Shown here: in pieces, positions 17,083 to 25,265 of the stretch
Numbering within the stretch: position 1 is the first letter of the stretch
Layout of the letters: each line of letters opens with the position of its first letter
From: an uncultured Propionibacteriaceae bacterium
GTDB taxonomy: Bacteria; Actinomycetota; Actinomycetes; Propionibacteriales; Propionibacteriaceae
Direction: 5' to 3'
NCBI GenBank assembly: GCA_937926975.1
Contig: CALBCJ010000011.1
Location: 1-64,000 of the forward strand
DNA length: 64,000 nucleotides
Made by a program: the position numbers and the translations under genes
Notes under the pieces: generated by a model
Seen by the model: only the letters and a program-made list of their open reading frames with translations
Told to the model about the DNA's origin: nothing
Databases searched by the model: none

Positions 17083-18072
17083 TCAGATCAGCCCGAGCTC
17101 GGTGACGGCATTCTTCTCCTCGGTCAGCTCGGCGACCGAGGCGTCGATCTTGGCCCGCGAGAAGTCGTCGATCTCAAGGCCCTGGACGATCTCGTAGTCG
17201 CCGTTCTTGGTGCGGCACGGGAAGGACGAGATCAGGCCTTCCGGGACCCCGTACGAGCCGTCGGACGGAACCGACATCGAGACCCACGAGTCGTCGGAGG
17301 TGCCAAGCAGCCAGTCGCGCAGGTGCTCGATGGTGGCGTTGGCCGCCGAGGCCGCCGACGACGAGCCACGGGCCGCGATGATGGCCGCACCGCGCTTGGC
17401 GACGGTCGGGATGAAGTCGTTCTCGATCCAGGCCTGGTCGTTGACCGCCTCGGCGGCGTTCTGGCCGTTGACCTTGGCGTGGAACAGGTCAGGGTACTGG
17501 GTCGAGCTGTGGTTGCCCCAGATCGTCATGTCGCGGACCGCGGTCACCGGCACGCCGAGCTTCCCGGCCAGCTGGGCGATGGCCCGGTTGTGGTCGAGAC
17601 GGGTCAGCGCGTTGAAGCGCTGCCTGGGGATGTCGGGCGCGTTGCTCATCGCGATCAGAGCGTTGGTGTTGGCCGGGTTTCCGGTGACCAGCACGTGCAC
17701 GTCATCGGCGGCGTGGTCGTTGAGCGCCTTGCCCTGGGCGGTAAAGATGGCACCGTTGGCGCTGAGCAGGTCGCCGCGCTCCATCCCGGCGGTCCGGGGG
17801 CGGGCCCCGACCAGCAGAGCCGCGTTGACGCCGTCGAAGATGGTGCTGGCGTCATCGCCGATCTCGACCTTCGACAGCAGCGGGAAGGCGCAGTCGTCGA
17901 GCTCCATGACGACGCCTTCGAGCGCCTTCAGAGCCGGGGTGATCTCCAGCAGCCGCAGCTCCACCGGCTGGTCCGGGCCGAGCAGGGCGCCACTGGCGAT
18001 CCGGAACAAGAGGGAGTAGCAGATCTGCCCGGCGGCACCGGTGACCGCGACCTTGACAGGGGTAGTCGACAC
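17083..18072 (-). CDS. mdh: Malate dehydrogenase
   Basis: A 329-residue NAD-dependent malate dehydrogenase of the type-2 (cytosolic-like) group, acting in the citric acid cycle. Visible features: TGAAGQICYSLLFRI (nucleotide binding), GARPRTAGMERGDLL (substrate loop with both Arg), VTGNPANTNALI, LTRLDHNRA, and the catalytic His in WGNHSSTQYPD. The GTG start at 18072 has AGGAG seven bases upstream. It sits next to the folate/purine unit in the order common in actinobacteria. Confidence 0.97.
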   Translation of the reverse strand: MSTTPVKVAVTGAAGQICYSLLFRIASGALLGPDQPVELRLLEITPALKALEGVVMELDDCAFPLLSKVEIGDDASTIFDGVNAALLVGARPRTAGMERGDLLSANGAIFTAQGKALNDHAADDVHVLVTGNPANTNALIAMSNAPDIPRQRFNALTRLDHNRAIAQLAGKLGVPVTAVRDMTIWGNHSSTQYPDLFHAKVNGQNAAEAVNDQAWIENDFIPTVAKRGAAIIAARGSSSAASAANATIEHLRDWLLGTSDDSWVSMSVPSDGSYGVPEGLISSFPCRTKNGDYEIVQGLEIDDFSRAKIDASVAELTEEKNAVTELGLI

Positions 18073-18176
18073 GTTTTGTCTCCTTCTCGAGGCCTTTGAG
18101 CCGAGGCTATCAGCGAGCGGCGGCGCTGGCAGCGCCGGTGGGTGGTCAGACCGCTGGCCAGGTGGTGGGCTCCGGC

Positions 18177-18182
18177 TAAGGT
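18177..18182 (+). promoter_or_regulatory. -10 box of histidine phosphatase gene, leaderless
   Basis: TAAGGT ends six bases before the GTG at 18189, with no Shine-Dalgarno. This fits a leaderless transcript. Confidence 0.6.
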
Positions 18183-18188
18183 CACAGG

Positions 18189-18776
18189 GTGCGCCTCATC
18201 CTGATCCGGCATGGCCAGACCCAGTCCAACGTGGACCGGGTGCTCGACACCGGCTACCCGGGGGCGCCGCTGACCGAGCAGGGACTGGCCCAGGCGGAGG
18301 CGCTGGTCGAGCGGCTGGCCGCCGAGCCGATCCAGGCTGTGTACGCATCGGACCTGGTCAGAGCCCAGCAGACGGCTGCCCCGCTGGCCGCTCACCGGGG
18401 CCTGCCGGTGCTCGTCCGGACCGGGCTGCGGGAGATCTTCGCCGGCGCCGACGACATGTCGCCGGACTGGATGCCGTACGTGGCGGTGCTCGACTCCTGG
18501 GCCGACAACCCCGACAGCTGCCTGCCGGGTGGGGAGAACGCGACCAGCTTCTTCGACCGCTTCGACGCCGCGGTCGCCGAGATCGAGGCCAGCGGGGTCG
18601 ACTGCGCCGCGCTCGTCAGCCACGGCGCGGCGATGCGGGTCTGGGTCACCGTACGCAGCGACAACGTCGAGCCCGGGGCAGCCCGGACCTGGCCGCTGGA
18701 GAACACCGACGTGGTCGTGGTGCACCGCACCTCGGCCGGCTGGGACCTGCTGCGCTGGGGAGAGGTACGTCCGTAG
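18189..18776 (+). CDS. Histidine phosphatase (phosphoglycerate mutase-like)
   Basis: A 195-residue member of the histidine phosphatase superfamily. The catalytic motif LIRHGQTQSN is at about 4-13. A second Arg lies in ASDLVRAQQT, an acidic residue in LREIFAG, and the second catalytic His in ALVSHGAAMR. The substrate is unknown; relatives include cofactor-dependent mutases and many small-molecule phosphatases. Leaderless GTG start. It is divergent from mdh. Confidence 0.9.
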   Translation: MRLILIRHGQTQSNVDRVLDTGYPGAPLTEQGLAQAEALVERLAAEPIQAVYASDLVRAQQTAAPLAAHRGLPVLVRTGLREIFAGADDMSPDWMPYVAVLDSWADNPDSCLPGGENATSFFDRFDAAVAEIEASGVDCAALVSHGAAMRVWVTVRSDNVEPGAARTWPLENTDVVVVHRTSAGWDLLRWGEVRP

Positions 18777-19215
18777 CCGCACCGGTGCTGGACTGCTGCC
18801 CTCGCGGCGGCTCCGCCTGGCGCGGCGTCTTCTCTCCTCGCGGGCGAAGAGGTGCCTCACCTGAGGCCAGCCAGTCGTTCTTTACCGCTCAGGCGGCGTG
18901 CTCCGCGGCCGGTCGTGGCCGGGTTGAGCGGCCAGGTTGCGGTGCGGGGTCCATCCAGTCGCTCGTCGTCGCTCGATCGCGAGGACGCTCGCCCGGAGTG
19001 AGCCGAGTTGGCGGGCCTGCTGGTGGCCGGGTACTCTCGGCGGGCACCTCACTCTGGGAAAGGACAGCCCGTGCTGCTGTGGCGCCGCCTGGTCATCGAC
19101 CTGGGCCGAGCCGGCGTCTGCCGCTGTCGGTGAGCGTTCAGGCCGCCTGACGGCCGTACCAGCCCACCCGTTCTGGACGCGGTCTACCGCGCCACCCGAT
19201 GACTGTGGAGTGTTC
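18777..19215. repeat. Repeat-bearing intergenic region
   Basis: About 440 bases without a supportable gene. It holds a perfect inverted repeat GCCTCACCTGAGGC (18854-18867). CCAGTCGTTCTTTACCGCT follows at 18871-18889. A 37-base block at 18906-18942 matches the first 36 bases of the window, and CCAGTCGCTCGTCG follows at about 18955. These are copies of the dispersed repeat seen at 1-156. The last 25 bases carry a weak Shine-Dalgarno for the symporter gene. Confidence 0.6.
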
Positions 19216-20556
19216 ATGTCCTCTTCCGTACCGTCGGCGCCTGCTGCGCGCCGCTTCTCGGTCCCGTTCGGGGCGCAGGTCCTGATCGGCCTGGCCGCCG
19301 GGGCCCTGCTGGGGGTTGTCGCCCGGCAGACCGGCTCCGGCTGGCTGACCCAGCTGCTCACCCAGGTGGGCTCGATCTTCGTCCAGCTGCTGCGGGTGCT
19401 CGTGGTCCCGCTGGTGCTGACCGCCCTGGTGGTCTCGATCACCCAGCTGCGCCAGGTCGCCAACGCCGCCCGGCTCGCCGTGCAGACCCTGCTCTGGTTC
19501 GCGGTCACCGCCGCCTGCTCGGTCGTGATCGGGATCACGATCGGGCTGCTCACCAGCCCAGGCACCAGCGCCCAGCTGTCGACCGCCGGGGCTAAGGCCT
19601 CAGCCACCCAAGGCACCTGGCTCGACTTTCTGAAGTCCGTGGTCCCGGCCAACATCTGGGGCCTGGAAGCCTCCTCCCAGGTCGCCCAGGACGGTGGCGT
19701 CACCACCAGCCTCAGTTTCAACGTCCTGCAGCTGGTGGTGATCGGGATCCTGCTGGGTGCTGCGGCCCTGGCAGTCGGGGAGAAGGCCCAGCCGTTCATC
19801 GACCTGGCCGCGTCGGCACTGGAGGTCTTCCAGAAGCTGACCTGGTGGGTGATCCGGCTCACCCCGATCGGCTCGGCCGCCCTGATCGGCAAGGCCGTCG
19901 CCACGTACGGCTGGTCGGCGGTGCAGCCGCTGGCGGTCTTCGCCGCCGATGTCTACCTGGGCTGCGCCCTGGTCCTGCTCGGGCTGTACCCGGCGCTGCT
20001 GAAGCTGCACCGGCTCTCGGTGCGCCGGTTCTTCTCCGGCGCCTGGGACGCGATCGTCTTTGCCTTCGTCTCCCGCTCCAGCGTCGGCACCTTGCCGATC
20101 ACCCGCCGAGACACCATCGAGAAGCTGGGGGTTCCCAGCGAGTACGCCTCGTTCGCGGTGCCGCTCGGCGCCACCACCAAGATGGACGGGTGCGCCGCGA
20201 TCTACCCGGCGCTGGCGGCGATCACGGTCGCCCAGCTGTTCGGGGTCGAGCTGGGAGTCGGTCACTACCTGCTGATCGCCTTCGTCGCGGTGGTCGGCTC
20301 GGCCGCGACCGCCGGTCTGACCGGCGCCACGGTGATGCTGACCCTGACCCTGTCGACCTTGGGGCTGCCGCTGGAAGGGGTCGGGCTGCTGCTGGCGATC
20401 GACCCGGTCCTGGACATGATCCGGACCGCGACCAATGTCGCCGGGCAGGCCCTGGTGCCGGTGCTGGTGGCCAGGCGGAACCGGATCCTCGACCTGGACC
20501 GCTACCAGGGGCGGACCCGGGCCGAGGCGGAGCCGGTTCCGGTCCCGGTCGGCTAA
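19216..20556 (+). CDS. Dicarboxylate/amino acid:cation symporter
   Basis: A 446-residue transporter of the DAACS (GltP/DctA) family, importing dicarboxylates or glutamate/aspartate with protons or sodium. About eight membrane segments and two re-entrant hairpins are expected. The serine-rich signature is RSSVGTLPITRRD, and the substrate and sodium region includes PLGATTKMDGCA and DPVLDMIRTATNVAGQ. The ATG at 19216 follows GTGGAG; the open frame upstream runs through repeat DNA and is rejected. Confidence 0.93.
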   Translation: MSSSVPSAPAARRFSVPFGAQVLIGLAAGALLGVVARQTGSGWLTQLLTQVGSIFVQLLRVLVVPLVLTALVVSITQLRQVANAARLAVQTLLWFAVTAACSVVIGITIGLLTSPGTSAQLSTAGAKASATQGTWLDFLKSVVPANIWGLEASSQVAQDGGVTTSLSFNVLQLVVIGILLGAAALAVGEKAQPFIDLAASALEVFQKLTWWVIRLTPIGSAALIGKAVATYGWSAVQPLAVFAADVYLGCALVLLGLYPALLKLHRLSVRRFFSGAWDAIVFAFVSRSSVGTLPITRRDTIEKLGVPSEYASFAVPLGATTKMDGCAAIYPALAAITVAQLFGVELGVGHYLLIAFVAVVGSAATAGLTGATVMLTLTLSTLGLPLEGVGLLLAIDPVLDMIRTATNVAGQALVPVLVARRNRILDLDRYQGRTRAEAEPVPVPVG

Positions 20557-20576
20557 GCCTCTGGCGAGGAGGCCGG

Positions 20577-20582
20577 TAGGGT
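20577..20582 (+). promoter_or_regulatory. Possible -10 box of folC
   Basis: TAGGGT about 46 bases before the folC GTG, giving a leader of about 40 bases. No good -35 was seen. Confidence 0.4.
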
Positions 20583-20628
20583 AGCGGCCGCCCCGCCGGG
20601 ACCCCCGGCGCGAGCAGAAGGGTGGGCG

Positions 20629-21876
20629 GTGCTGAGGGACCTCGACGAGGCGCTGGACGCGCTGCTGCACCTCTCCCCGCCCCGACGGCCCGAGCACCAG
20701 CCGGTCGAGGCCCTGGGACGGCTGCTGGACGCGGTCGAGAACCCGCACCGCGGGTACCGGGTCGTCCACGTCGCCGGCACGTCCGGCAAGACGTCGACCG
20801 CGTACCTGGTGCGGGGACTGCTGGAGGCCGCGGGGAAGCGGACCGGGCTGACCGTGTCGCCACACGTCGTCGCGGTGAACGAGCGGGTCCAGGTCGGCGG
20901 GGTGCCGCTGGCTCAGAGCCGCTTCTGCGGGTACGTGTCGCGGTTCCTCGACCTCGCCCGCCCGCTGGCCGGCGACCTCACGTACTTCGAGCTGACCGTC
21001 GGGCTGGCGCTGTGGGTGTTCGCGCAGGAGCAGGTGGAGTACGCGGTCGTGGAGGTAGGCATCGGCGGGCTGCGCGACGCAACCAACGTGCTGCAGTCAC
21101 CGGAGAAGCTCTGCCTGGTGTCGGCGGTGGGCCTGGACCACACCGAGGTCCTGGGGCGCACAGTCGGCGAGATCGCTGCCCAGAAGGCCGGCATTCTGGG
21201 CCCGGGGAACACCGTCGTGGTGGTCGACCAGGACCCGCAGGTGCTGACTGCGGTACGCGACCGGGCAGCCGCCGTCGGCGGGCAGGTGCTCGTGGTGCCG
21301 TACCCGGAAAGCGCAGGCTTTCAGGATCGCAACCAGGCGCTGGCCAGGGCGGCCGTCGAGCTGCTCGGGGCCCGCGACGGCTTCGAGGTCCCGGTGCTGG
21401 CGGTGCCGGACAGCCCGCCGGCCCGCTTCGAGCGGTTCGAGGTCGACGACCACCGGCTGGTGCTCGACGGCGCCCACAACCCGCAGAAGATGGCCGGCCT
21501 GGTGCAGGGGCTGGCAGTCGCTGGGTACGGGCCGCTGGCCGCTCTGGGGACGCTCGTCGACGCTCCCGACGAGAAGCTCGACCAGACCCTGGCGGTGCTG
21601 GCACCGTGCCTGACGTACCTCGTCGTTCCGGACTACGAGATCGGCACCGGGACGAAGGTCAAGCGGTCGTTCCCGGCCTCGGCGGTTGCCGACGCAGCCC
21701 GCCGGCTGGGGGTGCCGGCCGAGGTGGCACCGAGTGTCGAGGCGGCCTGGCGGATGCTGCTGGCGCGCCCGGAGCGCGACCTGCTGGTGACCGGGTCGCT
21801 GTACCTGGCCTCCCTGGTGCGCCCGCTGCTCGTCGCCGCAGGCTCTCGCCAGCGGGCCCCGGGGGCCGCTGGTTGA
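20629..21876 (+). CDS. folC: Folylpolyglutamate / dihydrofolate synthase
   Basis: FolC, 415 residues, joins glutamate to dihydropteroate or tetrahydrofolate. It is a Mur-ligase relative: the ATP loop VAGTSGKTSTA lies at about 48, followed by LTVSPHV, EVGIGGLRDATN and GLDHTEVLG. The C-terminal domain contains LDGAHNPQKM. It is shorter at the N-terminus than many homologues. GTG start with GAAGGGTGG upstream. It fits with folD and purN/purH upstream as a one-carbon metabolism gene, though transcribed separately. Confidence 0.93.
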   Translation: MLRDLDEALDALLHLSPPRRPEHQPVEALGRLLDAVENPHRGYRVVHVAGTSGKTSTAYLVRGLLEAAGKRTGLTVSPHVVAVNERVQVGGVPLAQSRFCGYVSRFLDLARPLAGDLTYFELTVGLALWVFAQEQVEYAVVEVGIGGLRDATNVLQSPEKLCLVSAVGLDHTEVLGRTVGEIAAQKAGILGPGNTVVVVDQDPQVLTAVRDRAAAVGGQVLVVPYPESAGFQDRNQALARAAVELLGARDGFEVPVLAVPDSPPARFERFEVDDHRLVLDGAHNPQKMAGLVQGLAVAGYGPLAALGTLVDAPDEKLDQTLAVLAPCLTYLVVPDYEIGTGTKVKRSFPASAVADAARRLGVPAEVAPSVEAAWRMLLARPERDLLVTGSLYLASLVRPLLVAAGSRQRAPGAAG

Positions 21877-21882
21877 CGGGTC

Positions 21883-21899
21883 GCCGGCCGCTAGCCGGC
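21883..21899. terminator. Hairpin between convergent genes
   Basis: GCCGGC-CGCTA-GCCGGC, a six-bp stem lying just after folC and running into the end of the facing gene. Probable shared terminator. Confidence 0.45.
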
Positions 21900-22406
21900 C
21901 AGCTCGGGGTGGGCGGCCTCGGAGTTGAGCTCGGCCACCAGCCGGACCGCGGTGCCCTTGAAGACGATCCCGAGCAGGAGCGCGATCCCCGAGCCGTCGG
22001 TGAAGACCACCACCACCCGTCCGGCGTAGCCGATTCCGCTGGTGACCTTGGCGACCGCCACCTGGTCGCGGCGGCACTGCCAGATCACCTTCGCCCCGGC
22101 GATCGGCTTGTCGATCACCAGCAGCCGCTCGGTGGTGAGCACCAGGTCGCCGTCGTGGCCGCCGTGGCGGCGCTCGTGGATCGCGTTGCGCAGCGTCACC
22201 CCCAGCGAGTCCGGCGACCCGTACACGGCGTTCCCCGGCGACATCGCCGCCAGCACCTCCCGCAGCCGCTCCCGGCTGGGGCTCTGGTCAACCTCGCCGC
22301 CGATGGTCTCCGGGCCGATCACGTACGAGGCCTCGGGCATCTCGATCAGCCGCTCGCGGGGGCCGAGCAGGGGCCCGAGGACATGAGCAGCGCGATCAGG
22401 GTGCAC
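21891..22406 (-). CDS. Uncharacterised protein with PH-like C-terminus
   Basis: About 171 residues, soluble, no signal peptide or membrane segment. The second half has strands typical of small bacterial PH-like or GRAM-like domains: DLVLTTERLLVIDKP, VIWQCRRDQVAVAKV, GRVVVVFTDGSGIALLL. The frame opens 29 codons upstream, but those codons overlap the icd promoter region. The GTG at 22406, six bases after a CAGAAT box, is preferred. Function unknown. It is divergent from icd. Confidence 0.6.
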   Translation of the reverse strand: MHPDRAAHVLGPLLGPRERLIEMPEASYVIGPETIGGEVDQSPSRERLREVLAAMSPGNAVYGSPDSLGVTLRNAIHERRHGGHDGDLVLTTERLLVIDKPIAGAKVIWQCRRDQVAVAKVTSGIGYAGRVVVVFTDGSGIALLLGIVFKGTAVRLVAELNSEAAHPELAG

Positions 22407-22474
22407 GTCGGTATTCTGGCCGTCTCGGTGCCCGCTGTCCACGGGCGACGGCCCGGCGGCCGCTCTCAGTGCAC

Positions 22475-22480
22475 TAGCGT
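22475..22480 (+). promoter_or_regulatory. Probable -10 box of icd
   Basis: TAGCGT, about 48 bases before the icd ATG. A good GGGAGGA Shine-Dalgarno follows at about 22517. Confidence 0.45.
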
Positions 22481-22528
22481 GATCTCGTACCACGTCGTAG
22501 GAAGCCGCTGCGGTCAGGGAGGACAGGC

Positions 22529-23749
22529 ATGAGCAGGATCAAGGTCACCGGTACCGTCGTCGAGCTCGACGGCGACGAGATGACACGGATCATCTGGCAG
22601 TTCATCAAGGACCGGCTGATCCACCCGTACCTGGACCTGAACCTGGAGTACTACGACCTCGGCATCGAGAACCGCGACGCCACCAGCGACCAGGTCACCA
22701 TCGACTCCGCGAACGCCATCAAGAAGCACGGCGTCGGCGTCAAGTGCGCCACCATCACCCCCGATGAGGCCCGGGTCAGCGAGTTCGGGCTGAAGCAGAT
22801 GTGGAAGTCGCCCAACGGCACCATCCGCAACATCCTGGGCGGGGTGATCTTCCGCGAGCCGATCATCATCTCCACCATCCCGCGGCTGGTGCCGGGCTGG
22901 ACCAAGCCGATCATCATCGGCCGTCACGCCCACGCCGACCAGTACAAGGCGCAGAACTTCAAGGTCCCCGGCGCCGGTACCGTCACCATCAGCTACCACC
23001 CCGAGGACGGCTCGGAGCCGGTCGAGCTGGAGGTCGCCCGGTTCGGCGCCGACGGCGGGGTCGCGATGGGCATGTACAACTTCACCAAGTCGATCGAGGA
23101 CTTCGCCCGGGCCAGCCTGAGCTACGGCCTGCAGCGCGGCTACCCGGTCTACCTGTCCACCAAGAACACCATCCTCAAGGCGTACGACGGGGCCTTCAAG
23201 GACATCTTCCAGGCCGTGTACGAGTCCGAGTTCCAGGCCGACTTCGAGGCCCGGGGGCTCACGTACGAGCACCGCCTGATTGACGACATGGTGGCCGCGG
23301 CCCTGAAGTGGGAGGGCGGCTACGTCTGGGCCTGCAAGAACTACGACGGCGACGTGCAGTCCGACACGATCGCCCAGGGCTTCGGCTCGCTGGGGCTGAT
23401 GACCTCGGTGCTGATGACGCCGGACGGCAGGACGGTCGAGGCCGAGGCGGCCCACGGTACGGTGACCCGCCACTACCGCCAGCACCAGCAGGGCAAGCCG
23501 ACCTCGACCAACCCGATCGCGTCGATCTTCGCCTGGACCGGCGGCCTGAGGCACCGCGGCGCGCTGGACGGCACCCCGGAGGTCACCGGCTTCGCCGAGA
23601 CCCTGCAGAAGGTCTGCGTCGAGACCGTGGAGAGCGGCAAGATGACCAAGGACCTGGCGCTGCTGGTCGGCCCGGACCAGCCGTGGCTGACCACCGAGGA
23701 GTTCCTGGCCGCGCTCGACGAGAACCTGAGCGCCCGTCTCCAGGCCTGA
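22529..23749 (+). CDS. icd: NADP-dependent isocitrate dehydrogenase (eukaryote-like type)
   Basis: A 406-residue citric acid cycle enzyme converting isocitrate to 2-oxoglutarate. It belongs to the homodimeric, eukaryote-like group: VVELDGDEMTRIIW at the N-terminus, KSPNGTIRNILGG (substrate Ser and Asn), VPGWTKPIIIGRHAHADQY, YDGDVQSDTIAQGFGSLG (metal Asp residues), and EAAHGTVTRHYR. Length is typical. The ATG has GGAGGA upstream. Together with mdh it gives two citric-acid-cycle genes within 6 kb. Confidence 0.97.
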   Translation: MSRIKVTGTVVELDGDEMTRIIWQFIKDRLIHPYLDLNLEYYDLGIENRDATSDQVTIDSANAIKKHGVGVKCATITPDEARVSEFGLKQMWKSPNGTIRNILGGVIFREPIIISTIPRLVPGWTKPIIIGRHAHADQYKAQNFKVPGAGTVTISYHPEDGSEPVELEVARFGADGGVAMGMYNFTKSIEDFARASLSYGLQRGYPVYLSTKNTILKAYDGAFKDIFQAVYESEFQADFEARGLTYEHRLIDDMVAAALKWEGGYVWACKNYDGDVQSDTIAQGFGSLGLMTSVLMTPDGRTVEAEAAHGTVTRHYRQHQQGKPTSTNPIASIFAWTGGLRHRGALDGTPEVTGFAETLQKVCVETVESGKMTKDLALLVGPDQPWLTTEEFLAALDENLSARLQA

Positions 23750-23781
23750 TCACCTCGGGCTGTGCCCCGGCCGTGGCGCGG

Positions 23782-23818
23782 GTGGTCAGGGCGAAGACCA
23801 CGGTCTGGCCGGTCGGCC
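23782..23818 (+). terminator. Possible terminator after icd
   Basis: GTGGTC and GACCAC pair around an eight-base loop (23782-23801), followed by a second short hairpin GGCCG-GT-CGGCC (23807-23818). Confidence 0.4.
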
Positions 23819-23867
23819 CTGGCTGCCCAGGGGTAGCAGGCCGAGGCCGGTCGGCAGCAGGCTCGGG

Positions 23868-25187
23868 TCAGGTGGGGGCGCTGGCCGGGCGTCCGAGCTG
23901 GACAACCGTCCAGCCAGCCCGCTCCCAGGTGCCCCGGTGCAGTTTCAGCCGGCCGTCGATCAGGACCTTGCTGCGGACCACGCCGTCCAGGCTGGACGGG
24001 TCGAGCTGGCGGAACTCCGGCCACTCAGTCAGGTGCAGCACCAGGTCGGCCCCGGTCAGGGCCTCGACGATGCTCGGGTCCTGGGCGACACCGGGCAGGT
24101 CCACCCGGGCCTGCGGGTCGTACACCCGGACATCGGCGCCCAGCTCGGCCAGCCGGCTCGCCACCGTCAGGGCGGGGGAGTTGCGGGTGTCGTCGGTGCC
24201 CGGCTTGAAAGCCGCCCCCAGCACCGCCACCCGCTTGTTCGTGACGTCGCCGCCGAGGGCCCGGACCGCGAGCTGGGCGACCTCCTGGCGCTGGGTGTCG
24301 TTGATCGTCTCGATCGCCTCGATCAGCTGCGCCAGCTGGGGCACCCCGAGCTCGGTGGCCCGGTGGGCCAGGGCGGCGATGTCCTTGGGCAGGCAGCCGC
24401 CGCCGAAGCCCAGCCCGGCGTTGAGGAACTCGCGCCCGATCCGGCGGTCGTGGCCCAGCGCGTCAGCCAGCAGCACCACGTCACCGCCAGCGGCCTCGCA
24501 CATCTGGGCCATCGCGTTGATGAACGAGATCTTCAGCGCCAGGAAGGCGTTGGCAGCGGTCTTGATCAGCTCGGCGGTGGCCAGGTCGCACTCGACCACC
24601 GGAACGCTCTCCGAGATCGGGATCGCGTACACGTGCCGCATCGTCGTCAGCGCCTGCGGCGACTGCACCCCGAGCACGATCCGGTTGGGGCGCAGGGTGT
24701 CGTCGACCGCGTGCCCCTCCTGCAGGAACTCCGGGTTCCACATCACCTCGACGCCGTCCCCGGCCGGGGCCAGCTCCCGCAGCCGCTGCTGGAGCCGCAG
24801 CGCGGTCCCCACCGGGACCGTCGACTTGCCGGCGACCAGAGTGGGGCGGGTCAGCAGCGGGCCCAGCTGGTCAGCGACAGCGAAGACCTGGGAGAGGTCC
24901 GCCGAGCCGTCCGCGCTGCGGGGGGTGCCGACCGACAGAAAGTGGACATCGGCCCAGTCGGCGATCTCGTGGTAGTCGGTGGTGAACCGCAGCCGTCCCG
25001 ACCGTACGTGGCGGGCCAGCATCGGCTCCAGGTCACGCTCAAAGACCGTGGACCGGCCGGAGCTGAGGACGTCGACCCGGGCCTGGTCGATGTCGACCCC
25101 GATCACCCGGTGACCAAGCTCTGCCATTCCGGCGGCGTGGGCGGCGCCCAGGTAGTTGGTCCCGATGACGGAGATATTGAGCGGCAC
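23868..25187 (-). CDS. UDP-glucose/GDP-mannose dehydrogenase family protein
   Basis: A 439-residue NAD-dependent sugar-nucleotide dehydrogenase, oxidising a sugar C6 alcohol to the acid for envelope polysaccharide. The order is an N-terminal NAD domain (ISVIGTNYLGAAHA), GKSTVPVGT, NPEFLQEGHAVDD, the middle domain with KTAANAFLALKISFIN, and the catalytic Cys (near 263) in GFGGGCLPKD. The C-terminal domain has AAFKPGTDDTRNSPA. The nucleotide loop reads GTNYLG where GTGYVG is usual, a mild variation. Leaderless GTG start. Confidence 0.93.
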   Translation of the reverse strand: MPLNISVIGTNYLGAAHAAGMAELGHRVIGVDIDQARVDVLSSGRSTVFERDLEPMLARHVRSGRLRFTTDYHEIADWADVHFLSVGTPRSADGSADLSQVFAVADQLGPLLTRPTLVAGKSTVPVGTALRLQQRLRELAPAGDGVEVMWNPEFLQEGHAVDDTLRPNRIVLGVQSPQALTTMRHVYAIPISESVPVVECDLATAELIKTAANAFLALKISFINAMAQMCEAAGGDVVLLADALGHDRRIGREFLNAGLGFGGGCLPKDIAALAHRATELGVPQLAQLIEAIETINDTQRQEVAQLAVRALGGDVTNKRVAVLGAAFKPGTDDTRNSPALTVASRLAELGADVRVYDPQARVDLPGVAQDPSIVEALTGADLVLHLTEWPEFRQLDPSSLDGVVRSKVLIDGRLKLHRGTWERAGWTVVQLGRPASAPT

Positions 25188-25193
25188 GGGCTA

Positions 25194-25199
25194 ACCCTA
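25194..25199 (-). promoter_or_regulatory. -10 box of the UDP-sugar dehydrogenase, leaderless
   Basis: On the minus strand TAGGGT ends six bases before the GTG at 25187. It lies only nine bases from the opposing -10 box at 25209. Confidence 0.65.
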
Positions 25200-25208
25200 G
25201 CGAGCGTC

Positions 25209-25214
25209 TACAGT
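25209..25214 (+). promoter_or_regulatory. -10 box upstream of the CNNM gene
   Basis: TACAGT ends six bases before a GTG at 25221, which opens a 14-codon ORF coupled to the CNNM gene. Confidence 0.6.
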
Positions 25215-25220
25215 GGTCGC

Positions 25221-25265
25221 GTGGACGACCAGCCCCGACCTCGTCGGACCGAGCCCAGCCGATGA
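25221..25265 (+). CDS. Leaderless 14-codon upstream ORF, coupled to CNNM gene
   Basis: The ORF encodes VDDQPRPRRTEPSR. Its GTG sits six bases after the TACAGT box, as expected for a leaderless start, and its TGA overlaps the next ATG (ATGA at 25262-25265). The downstream gene has no Shine-Dalgarno of its own. Four Arg and three Pro in 14 residues could slow ribosomes, so it may be a regulatory leader peptide; this is inference. Confidence 0.5.
   Translation: MDDQPRPRRTEPSR

Noticed and set aside
21889..22077. Longer minus-strand frame opposite folC
   Set aside because: It is antisense to conserved FolC motifs and lacks domain features.
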